64,000 bases of DNA from NCBI GenBank assembly GCA_013398955.1, contig VWPU01014059.1:124001-188000 (forward strand), read 5' to 3'. Both the position numbers and the translations under genes were made by a program. This stretch comes from Callaeas wilsoni (taxonomy: Eukaryota > Chordata > Aves > Passeriformes > Callaeidae). The notes under the pieces are model-generated. The model saw nothing but the letters and a program-made list of their open reading frames with translations, did not search any database and was not told the origin of the DNA. This document shows positions 51,034-61,235 of this stretch, piece by piece; position 1 is the first letter of the stretch; each line of letters opens with the position of its first letter.

Positions 51034-51470
51034 TTTTTTTTTTTTTTTTTAACAAAGCTTTATTTGAAGCACCAGAATAAACTTATGCTTGTATATGCAA
51101 GGAGTCTGTGAGTGTACATTATTTTTACAACGTTGCTGCTCTGCAAAGGGCCTGGTTTAATTGTAAAGCGTCATGGCAAAGCATCACAAGTGGTAGAGCA
51201 GATTGTTCTTCAGGAGAAGGCAGCCCAGGAATTAATAACTTCACAGCAGCAGAGGCATGAATACCGGGGCTGCAGTCCCACCACTAATGAGCAAGATGAG
51301 CAGAACGGGTCCAGGGACAACAGAAAGGTACTGCCAGCCCACGAGCACCAGGCACCAGGCACACTCGCCAGGCAGCAGAGCAAAACAATGCACAGCTACA
51401 ACACAGCTCAGGCCAGGGAAAAACCCTGAACTTAAATGCAGCTTTTGGGTCAATTAACAAATTCTGTGTG
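51034..51470 (-). pseudogene. Candidate polyadenylated insertion (retrocopy or LTR element 3' end), minus strand
   Basis: On the minus strand a less A+T-rich body of roughly 400 bp ends with CAAATAAAGCTTTGTT and then 17 A (T-run at 51034-51050 on plus). The AATAAA (51059-51064) lies 8 bases from the A-run, close for a real cleavage site. This is what a reverse-transcribed mRNA end looks like. No parent gene is recognised. Overlapping short frames on both strands (66-105 codons) look like chance. The upstream limit is unclear and could reach about 51700. Alternatives are an LTR element or the 3' end of a minus-strand non-coding transcript with a genomic A-tract. Confidence 0.3.
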
Positions 51471-51700
51471 GATGGGGACCCAAGATGGGGCTAGGCGGGG
51501 CAGTTAGGGCCTGCTTGTATACAAAAGATCTTGACAAGTACATGAAGAAGAGAGGTGAGCAGTTAGGAAATACATTTAAAGGACGGTTGCACAGCTGACC
51601 TTGCTCCACCCTTTCTGAGTGGAAGAATGTAAAGGAAAACAGATATAAGTTTATGTAGCTGTAATCTATCAGCTAAACAGACAATCCACATACAGTTACT

Positions 51701-54700
51701 ATGTAGGGGTTTGTACGGTGTTGAGTAAACAGAATTCACAATGCCATATACATCAAAGAATTTTATAGATCATCAGCAATACAAGCTTAGCAAGTTACAC
51801 CTGTGTTTAGAAATACACCTTATAAATTAAATTATTTCCCAAATACAGATATGTTTCAATCCAATTTCTTAAATGTCAAAATTGTATGACTCATACGTCC
51901 ACAGAGAATATATTTGTCAAATATTGATCTACCAATATTCCTCGCATACATCTAGTCATTCCATAAAACACTTGTCTACAACAGAAGCAAATACCCAAAG
52001 CCCAAACAAATCAATAAACTTTATGCAATAAAAAATAAAATGTGTATGTACACACATACAACTCAGTAAAGTTATTGTACAAGACTCCTTTTTCCATTTT
52101 TTTTTTTTAATACTATGTTTAGCAATCTAATATTTGCAGGATTGATACTAATTATTATGGAGGTTTTCTTGATGTAGTTTGCAAAATCTTGTTAATTTAG
52201 TAGGGTATCCTTCACACTTAGCAACTACAAGCTCAGGTCTGGCCAATGGTCACCATGCAGTGGCCAAAATATCTATTAATTTTCATGAGAATCTTGTAGT
52301 GGACCTATGCAGGAGTCTTAGATTCACTGTGTTGCTCTAGCTCTTTAAACTTTGGTGACTTACTTTAACAATCCTCTCCCATTTTCTTATTGGTAGTACT
52401 TTCATCCTCCAAACAATACTTGTGCAATATTGTAGGATATTTAGGCCAGAAGGTGCTTGGTACATAAGGAAATGGTACCCTGATATCAGGGTGTAGTTAC
52501 TGGGTTAGGTTATTTGTGAGTTTAATTATTTCACAAAATCAGAGTGCACCCTCCCACTCTGAGAAAACAAAGCAACCCAAACTACACAATCAATATAACC
52601 TGTGACCTCTAACTGTCAATTCATTTGACTAGCTTTGGAAAAGCCAAGTGTCAAGCATGTCATGCAAAACAAATACATGACAAGCAAATAAAATAATCAG
52701 TCCACATGAAGAACAGTGATTATTGCCTGATACTGTGTATAGGATATTTTTCTGCTCAACCACTATGGCATTGCTGAGTTTGTATAGTTGTCAGTTCAAA
52801 ATTTTCATTCAGGTAAATTCATTAATCATAACTTAAGAAGAGCTTCTGTGATATGAAACCTCAATTTTTTTTCCCCCATTCTAGCATACATGTGCATTTT
52901 TAGAGAAAAAAAATTCTGCAAAGATTAGCACCAAGCTTGGAAATTGTACTACAGTTCAATGCTATGTTTTATTCACTTTTGTGCGTAGTTTACTGCTATG
53001 ATCTTTGTTTCATCAATGCTAACTTGAGAGCAGTAAGGCTGATTTTGCTGCTACTGTAACAAGTCCTCGTAATTCCTCCTCACAAGATAAGCTTGGCTTT
53101 GACAGGTGTATTTGGTACTCTCTGGTGGTTGTCAGACTAATAAATTCTTCAGGTTTCAGATGCTACCTTCCCTTTGGTCTGTTTACAGAGCTAGTCAACC
53201 ATAAAAAGTGACATTAACCTTTATTTTAATTTCCCCTTGATGATACGGCATGAGGCTTTCAGGAATTTACTGTGAAGACCTGGAGTTAGTGTAACACTGC
53301 TCTGAGCTGATTTGGTATTGGCAACAGGATGACAAATGCTATCAGTCACTAGTAACAGGAAGCAAAGATGAACGGAATTACTTCTGGTGCAAATTTCACA
53401 GTGCATATCTAGTTAAATGAAACAGTCAAAGGTTATAATGAAATATCAGGTTAATTGTTTACATGTAGTTGGGGTGATTTCATCACTAGACAGCTATCCT
53501 TGAAGTAGCTCTGGAGAGGCAGGCATAGCACCAAAAATGCTATCCAGAAATATTAGTTCACTCCTTGCACATCATAGGTATTTTAGCATATAGCTATAGC
53601 ATTATAGCATAAAGATATACTGTACTATGTGTCTGAAAGCCCTGAAATCCTTTACTTAAATTGTCAGCCCTCACTTTACCCTGACAATTGATAAATATAT
53701 ATTTCAGATCTTTACTGTTTTTCAAAAGACAGATGTGTGACAACAGAAATAACTGAATTTTAATAAAAAATAATCTTATGGTAAACACTGAGACTGCAGG
53801 TCTGTGTAGAGGGACTCTTACAAGACAAGGGTGTAACCTGAAATGACTCTGCACTTCACAATTGTGCCTTACTAGCTCCCTTCCACTTTATTTGGAGTGC
53901 TATATTTTCTATAGTTGTCGAAGATTTGGAGCCCCAGACCTGACACTTGCACAATGCAAGCAAAACTCCATGGTTTATATTGAGATTTCTTTTTAAAATT
54001 AGACATAAATGCTAAAAGCATGGTAGAACATAGTTTGTGGGTGTGAATATATCACAATCAAATATTAAGTCAAAATATTTACAAAAGTATCAATATATGA
54101 TATTGAAAGAAAGGTTTTTGTAAAATGTGAACAAATGCAACAAATAATTATGATGACAGTGGTAAAAATTACAGCTGAAATTTACAGATTTAGAAACTAT
54201 TAATGTTGGAGTTAGAGTTAGGTACTCTCAAAGGTTTTCTTTTAAATCCTTGTCACTTTCACAAGATAAAACATATAAATAAAAAGGAATAAAACCACAA
54301 AAAATAATAGTAACATCATCTAAGCCTTAACATACCAGTGCTTTATTCTGAGCTTCATGCTTTAGCTCATTTTCTTCCCTTCTGCTTCCGTGTTTAGGCT
54401 GCCCAGTTCTTTTTCTGCTTTGCCTACAGACGTACAGCAACCCAAGCCATGGACGCCTGAATTTTCTCTATCTGCCACTAAGGAACCTGCTTTAAACCTT
54501 GTTCGAATCTGCTTAAGGCTTGTCTTCTGCCTGCACTTGTGGTGATTACTTCTGTTCCACCCACATCATTTCTGAATAAAGAGCAGTGGCTAGGCCTGCA
54601 AAATTCACAGCACGTCTGTGAAAATTCCCATAATGGTTTCTGAATATGCAGGTGTATTTTCATGTAAAATAGAGGTGAATTCACATTGATAGATTCACCA

Positions 54701-55559
54701 AATCCCTCAGCAACCACCAAGTTACTAAAAAGAAAGTCATCAAAGGGAACCTAAGAAAATAATACTCCTAAATAATACTCTCATTAAATTATAATTATTT
54801 TAAATTTTCAAGTAATAAAGCAACAGAATAAAACATTATTATATTTGACACTGTGGTCCATGTATGTTTCTCATCATCCAGAAAAAAAGAAATGAAAGGT
54901 TCTGTGTCTCTGTAAGTCCTAATTACTCAACCAGCCTTTGAAAGATTAAGGACACTGATAAATGAAATTCCCAGTTCTGCCTGGATATACAATCTTACAC
55001 AGATTTAATAGGATTTCAATAACCCTTTCCAAAGATGTCTAAATCCTATAATATCCAGTTGTTCTTAACCTTTTTAATGAAATCTTTCTAACTTTCCAGA
55101 ACTCCTCTCCTCAGATATAATGAAGTTGTCTGGGACAATAGGAAATTAACATATCCACATATGCTTTATACTTAGTGAGAAAAGGATCAAGTTCTTTAGC
55201 TTTTCAATTAATCTCTTACTCCCTTTCGTATCCTCAAATCAAAGTAAACTAGTTTGAATGTTGTTTTGTGGTATTCCTGTATAGAATATGATTTGAGATG
55301 TGAGTTACTCACAATAGCTTTATGAGCCTTAATTAGGTATTAGTACATTAACATAATAAAAATTACTCTTCCCAGACCTCTCTGAATAACACTTGCTGGC
55401 TTTTTTTCTGGCAAATCATAAGTCATTCCTTCAGAAAATCATATCATAACCAACCAAATTAAATGTGTGTTATACCAACAATACCTACCAAATGGAGAAT
55501 TCAGTTGACCATGCCTGTTATAACTCAGTAGCTGTTGTTAATACCATTCTTGAAAGTGT
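51701..55559. other. Unique A+T-rich non-coding DNA
   Basis: No supported gene. Open frames are at most 86 codons. A T-run lies near 52098-52108. Confidence 0.6.
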
Positions 55560-56090
55560 GGCTGTGGGAGCAGCTGAGCACTGATATGTTTACAGTTCTG
55601 CACAACCCTTAACTACATAGGCTGGTTTAGGCAATCTGCACACTGATTGCAGAAATACTGGCAGGTGGTTTGCCTGATTAGGCTGAGAGGTGTCATAGCC
55701 TTCATAAAAGGCTGCCAGACACTGGGAACAGAAATACCTTCAGAACTGAGATTAGCAGAGGTAACAAATCTTGTGCTATCGGAACTGAAGTTTAATTTTA
55801 CCACTAAGCGTTATATTTGGAAAGTAACGTCGTGATCATCTGGAGAATTGCACTGCCATAATGCAGTCCTTTGGAGAAAGCGACCATGTTAGTGACTAAA
55901 CCACCTCTGATGTCGTGTTCCTTTTTCGAAACTGTGTCAGAAATCATGAGCCATCTACCAGAGTCACAGACTTGTCTTAGATGACCATTAGCTAACCTGA
56001 TGCTGCCTTCCAGCTGAATTTAACGTGCACTTTGATCTTGTTACCTGCTGATTCCAAAAGCGTTTTCTGTTAATGAAATGGGAGACCTTG
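55560..56090. promoter_or_regulatory. Candidate conserved non-coding region
   Basis: This stretch is richer in C+G and CpG than its neighbours (GTAACGTCG near 55825, GATGTCGTG near 55910, TTTTTCGAAAC near 55922). It ends in TGCTGATTCC with GTTAATGAAATGGG near 56047-56080. Short frames open on both strands at about 55613-55835, which is suggestive of neither strand. It is either an old repeat or a conserved element; I cannot tell which. Confidence 0.18.
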
Positions 56091-58173
56091 ATATTTTACA
56101 TTGAATTTAATGTTAATGTTTTCCTTGAAAATACATACAACGTCTGAAAACACATCCAGTGGTTAGAAGCAGTAATTGTTAAGGAAATAAATTCTCTTTC
56201 ATTAAGGTGAGACTTTAAGAGTGCTTTTGAATTAAATCTCAACACTGTGATTCATTCTTTTGAAAAAGGTGAGAATCATAAAGATTGCCATGAAAAGACT
56301 ATTTCACTAGATTCTACGATGATGCAGAGAGCTGGAAAAAATTTAATAAACATTATTTATGCAAATAGAAAGAAAAATAAAAAATTGACTTCAACTATTT
56401 CAGACTATAGAGAACTTTTGAGTGTAGATAAATGTGCTCTTCTTTAAGATAAACTGCATTTGCGCTAATGGTATTTACTATCTATTTCTTAATTTAAAAA
56501 AAAAATTATTAAAAGATGTTAAATCTGAAGGATCTAAATAAGTTAGATACAGTTTATTAAGAATTTTATAAAATCTTGAGTTAAATACTTGCTTAGAGGA
56601 GGCTGTTGCATATACTTGTTTCCCTTGAAATGAAGACTGTGCTTCCACAACGAATGAACATTTCACATTTCCTCATTGTTTTTATTTTGTTATTAATAGT
56701 TTCTTAAAGAAAGAGTTTGAGGTTATTTTATATTTTAATTCCCTTCACTGTTAAGCCTTAATATGGTATTAGTAGTTGATACATTTAATTGGTCCAAAAT
56801 AGGTAATATTTACAAGACTACCAAACCAAACAAGCAAGAACTAAACAAAATTAAGTCATTTGGAATAGTTTAAGTAGTTAATCTTTTGTCAGAATACATG
56901 TGTGAGCAAGATCCAGTAGTTAATAATGTAGTTCTGGTTTTGCTATCCAGCCCCTAATACATCTCTTTCCTTGCAGATTGGATTATTTTGTTGTTGTTAT
57001 TTTAATGATGAAGTTTGACACAATAGAAAGTGTTCAAATCTTCCTAAATTTCCTAAAAACTGTAACAGCTCACCAATTTAATTTTTATTATGCCAAGTTT
57101 CTGTGAGCCAAGATGAATAGGAATACATGATCCTTGCCAGTAGATAGAACCATTTGAGGTTTCTATGAAGCTCTCTGAATGAGAGGCCAAAGTGTGTAAC
57201 AATACATTGTAGAATCAAGTTAAATCAATCTGTGCATTTGGATTGCATCAGTGTGACCATGAACAGTATTTATGGATGAAATTTTCAAGGCTCTGCCTTA
57301 CATACTGTGTGGTTTCATCCTTCAAGTTTAGTTTATATAGCATGAAGGTAAAGCAGAGGTGAAAAGAGAATAGTTGTTTGTTCTCTTCTAGCATGTAAAG
57401 TGAGAAGCATTAAAAAATAAGCTTTAAACAAAAAAAGTGGTGTAACTTCTCTTACAAATTTGGAGTTCTACTAAAAGGTAAAAAAAAAATTAATAAAGGA
57501 CTGACAAACTCATAGAAGAAAAATCTCATGTAGTGTTTTTAAATGCAATGGTATGATTCCTGTTATAGGACAGTATAGTAGGAGATAAATATGAAAAGAA
57601 TAGTAAATATTCTACTGTAAATATTCACAAATTGTCACACAGTGCTCAGTATCATGGACTTTTGGTATGGTCACATTTGCTGTGTGCAGGACAAGGCCAG
57701 GTACGTGTTTTAAAATGCACTATTCTTCTTTATACGTAAAAGACCACTATTTGAAAACCATACTTATTTTGTTGTCAGTTACCATAAGTCTGGGAAACAT
57801 TACAATGACTGGTCTAGCAGAAAGCTTGATATTTGGACATGGTGGTAGTAGACATGATTCTGTATTCACTTTTGTTATCTTTTCCGGGGAGAATACATAA
57901 AGAGTAAAGAGTCAGTGTTTCATTATCTGTGAGACTTGAATAATTTTGAGATTGCATTTGTATATATGTATTGCATATCTGCTTGGTTATATGATATGCA
58001 ATATCAATATTTATCTGTCAAAAATTTTTCAATATTGAAAATAAAAACAAATAGGAACATCTCGTGAAAGTGATTCCTGTTTCTGCTAAAAACTATCTGG
58101 TGTGGCAGGGTAGACAGACACGTGCTGATCCTCCCACTAAAAGACAAAAAAATCTCCACAGAATTCCATCGCC
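56091..58173. other. Unique A+T-rich non-coding DNA
   Basis: No gene, RNA or repeat family recognised. It contains the hairpin listed separately at 57969-58003. Confidence 0.6.
57969..58003. repeat. 11-bp perfect stem hairpin
   Basis: TATTGCATATC pairs with GATATGCAATA across a 13-base loop, in an A+T-rich setting. Confidence 0.8.
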
Positions 58174-58330
58174 CCACCCCCCCCCCCAAATTATGTTTAG
58201 ATTGATCTCCTGGTACAAAAGGAAAATTGCATGCTGAGGGCCTGAATGGTCTAGGTTAGGAGTCTGCAAGGAAAAAAAAAACAAGGGAAGTGGCTTTGCT
58301 CTGGTTTTTTTTTGGTTGTTTTGTTGGTTT
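58174..58330. repeat. C-run and T/G-rich simple tracts
   Basis: A C-run interrupted by one A lies near 58174-58188, an A-run near 58270-58281, and a T/G-rich stretch at about 58302-58335. It is low complexity only. Confidence 0.75.
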
Positions 58331-58335
58331 TTTTC

Positions 58336-59280
58336 CTGAGGTCATAAGCATATGAATCCTACATATCTAACATGTAAAGTCAAAAGTATAAAGCATTCTC
58401 CCATCAACTGATTTGATTTCAGGCAAACATTTATTTATTGTTTTAACAGCTGCTTCAGCAATTCTTAGGGAACCCGAGACTGTGGTTTAAACTCTGTTTT
58501 GTAAATCTGGGCTAAACATCCCGAAGCAGACAACATATGTTCTCAATATTCCGGATGTTCTGTGTTACTGTCTGCTTTCCTTGTGTATACAGATCTTTGA
58601 AAAAAAATTATGACAAGTTGAGCATATGAAGGTTTTGCAGGCTGGCAAAGCAACACAGCCTAAATCAATTCTGTGCACTTATATAATTAGCAAATTAAAT
58701 CTATTTATAAAGGTATTCCTGTTATGACATTTTGCCACATTACTCTATGCTAATAAAATTCCATTAAAAATTCTTGTCCTATACTTGTACAGGTATCTTG
58801 ACGACTGGAAGACTGCTGTTTGACTGTATTATGTACGCTGTTTGCCATTTATACTGGACTTCATTTTCACTGTACTCTATTATAAGGGTTTCTCTTTGTT
58901 ACAAACACTTTACCTGGCTCTTTGATGGCTCTTGCAAATAAGAGGACAACATTTTAGAATAACATCCAATTGACAGTGTAGAGTGCACTCACAGCTGGAT
59001 GGATTAAGGAGGGAAGGGGAAGCCCCATAATGCAGGTGAGTAGTGTGGAGGTGAGTAGTGTTCAGTTTAGCCTTTGCTGTCTTAAAATCTTTATTTAAGC
59101 GAAATAAGAATCAGGAGTTCATAAATATACAGGCTGAAACCTGATCTTGGTTGGACATACCATCTAGGCTTACTTTTTCAGATATACATCTGGTGTCCTA
59201 GAAATCTGTGGTGGTGTTGTCAAAAAGGCACAAAGAACTCACTAAACAGTCCATCGTTTCTTTTTTATTTTCCTGCACAG
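58336..59280. other. Unique A+T-rich non-coding DNA with a 15-bp tandem step
   Basis: No gene supported. AGGTGAGTAGTGT occurs twice, starting at 59034 and 59049. Confidence 0.55.
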
Positions 59281-59945
59281 AAGGGAAGTGAGCTCCTTCT
59301 GCTTTGTCATGCATAAATACAACTAAAAGTACATTCAGAGCACTTGGTCTCATCGCATTATTCATACTTGTCCCTTCATCCGTGGAACTTGAGGCTTAAG
59401 TGGAGGACACAATGACAGATGTACAGCAGTGCAAAAGGTACCATTTACAAAATGTATCCATCAGGCAGCAGGGAAGAGATAGGTTTGTAATGCCTGGTTT
59501 GTCTGCATTATTTACATATCCTAGCAATGTGCAGGACAGCTGGGGGCAACAGGAAACAGGGGTTTGAGAGTGCACTGCTCACATTGCTTCCTTCAGCACA
59601 TTCCACTTGGGAAGAACAATGAAACCGTTTTGGAAGATTTAGTAACTGACTTGCAAAAGAAAAATATCAAAACATGCTAGAGGTATGAGAAGACAGCCCT
59701 TGAAGGGGAAAGAGCAAAAATGCCTTTTATGTAATGTCTTGCTGGATGCTGAAGGCTCAGCACTCTGTCATGTTCATGGAGGGACCTGGTATTTCTCTTA
59801 GGAGATCAAAAGATTCAGATAGCTGCAAAATGTTTTATATCCAGCTTGATGCAAGTTACTCCCTTGATAGGTCCAGTTGTAGTTCATGTAATGTATTCAT
59901 CAATGTGGAATGAATTCTTTAAATAAATGTGTAAATAAAGAGGGG
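59281..59945 (+). ncRNA. Weak candidate terminal exon of a non-coding transcript
   Basis: A strong-looking splice acceptor (pyrimidine tract, then CCTGCACAG) ends at 59280. About 640 bp later two AATAAA signals occur close together (about 59921 and 59934). The stretch between has no long open frame, is not repetitive and is less A+T-rich than the surroundings. That combination fits a terminal lncRNA or 3'-UTR exon, but acceptor-like and AATAAA motifs are common in A+T-rich DNA, so this is speculative. Confidence 0.12.
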
Positions 59946-60544
59946 GGGCTTGATCCTGCATGGCTTTTAATAGCAATAATTCCTTCAGCTTCAGAGGTGC
60001 CTCCTCTACTAGTTGTGCTGGTGCTCAAGGCAGCAGAAGCAAGTCATTTGCCTTATGTATGGAACAGACATGGTTGATTGAAAACAATGCTTTTTAATAC
60101 AATTCTTCTTGTTATAGCATAGAGTTAGACAATTTTTTTTTTTTAGTGACTGTATATACTTAAGGAAACTTTCTTTCAAAGCACTTAATTTATCTGAACG
60201 TACTCTATTAGCGTAGCCTGGTAATGCTGGACTAGAAGGGATCAACAATTTTATGTGTCATTATCAGTAGACATTAAGGATAAGAAATGATTTTTTTGGT
60301 TTTAAAAATGGAAAAGGGGTGCTGCAATATGTAGAATTACATAAAGTCCTGAGTTATCATAAAATTAGACTGAACTGTGAAGTCCAAATATAAACCTACA
60401 CCTCTAAGTAGAAGGAGATTTGGATTATGCCAAAATGCTTCTCTCTTTGATTACGGTTGTACTTAATGTTTAATATGTATATTCAGGTTATGTATCTATT
60501 TGCACTGACATATGTATATACCGTGGCATTGCTTAAAAGAATCA
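59946..60544. other. Unique non-coding DNA
   Basis: A G-run lies near 59942-59948. No gene, RNA or repeat family recognised. Confidence 0.55.
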
Positions 60545-60925
60545 AACCCGAGAAGGAATTTGGAATTATCCAAACTTGTCTTAAACTCTGTCAGGCTTGG
60601 TTCTGTGACCATTTCCTTGGGGAGCCTGTTCCAGTGCCCAATCACTCTCTGGGTGGAGAACATTTTCCTTATATCCAATCTAAACCTTCCCTGACACAAC
60701 TTCAGGCCATTCCCTTGGTCCTGTCACTGGTCACCAGAGAGAAGAGATCAGTGCCTGCCCTCCTCCTCCCATCACGAGGAAGTTGTAGACTGAGATGAGA
60801 TCTTCCTCAGTCTCCTCCAGCTGAACAGACCAAGTGACCTCAGCCACTCCTTCTCCAGCTTTCCCTCAAGGCCCTTCACTATCTTTGTAGCCCTCCTTTG
60901 GATACTCTCTAACATCTTAACTCAT
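60545..60925 (-). mobile_element. CR1 LINE 3' region fragment
   Basis: The order GAGCCTGTTCCAGTGCCCAA, TCACTCTCTGGGTGGAGAAC, CTTATATCCAATCTAAACCT, CCTGTCACTGGTCACCAGAG and CTCCAGCTGAACAGACCAAG is the familiar CR1 3' region read in reverse. The element is on the minus strand, with its 3' side at the left. On that strand the region reads GHWNRLPKEM, as CR1 relatives do. The terminal octamer tail is missing, so both ends are truncated. It is the longest CR1 remnant here (about 380 bp), and it has no reverse transcriptase domain. Confidence 0.93.
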
Positions 60926-60961
60926 AAAATATTATAAACTTATAAAACCATTGGGGTTTGG

Positions 60962-61235
60962 GTTTTTTTTTTGTTTGACTGATTGTTTCGACTTTATTTT
61001 TGCAACAGAAACTGCTGGTAGCATGATCTTAGATATAGAACTCCTTGAGTCTCTTGGAATAAATACTGACTGTGTGCCTGGATGTGGAAGACATACTGGA
61101 TGTAGGAGTAGTCATCCACAAGTAATTCGAGTGTGTTCATTATGCTCTCAGGTTCTTTGTTGCCATGGCCAAAAGTCATACCTCTTTTCAGTGATAATTT
61201 GTTCTCAAAGTAGTCTCAAACACATTTTAACTTGA
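60962..61235 (-). pseudogene. Candidate polyadenylated insertion or small exon, ambiguous strand
   Basis: Read on minus, a 61-codon frame (60994-61179) ends at an AATAAA (TTTATT at 60993-60998 on plus). About 20 bases later comes an A-run (T-run at 60962-60972), which looks like a transcript 3' end or retrocopy tail. Read on plus, TTTTTGCAACAG at about 60998-61008 resembles a splice acceptor opening a Cys-containing frame. Only one reading, or neither, can be right, and I recognise no family on either strand. It lies just beyond the CR1 fragment. Confidence 0.2.

Noticed and set aside
55613..55835. Mirror-image 62- and 63-codon frames
   Set aside because: Equally open on both strands with no domain or splice sites, so most likely chance.
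60496..60699. Minus-strand frame with WNRLPKE motif as a host gene
   Set aside because: The motif is the familiar reading of the CR1 3' region, so this is a LINE fragment.
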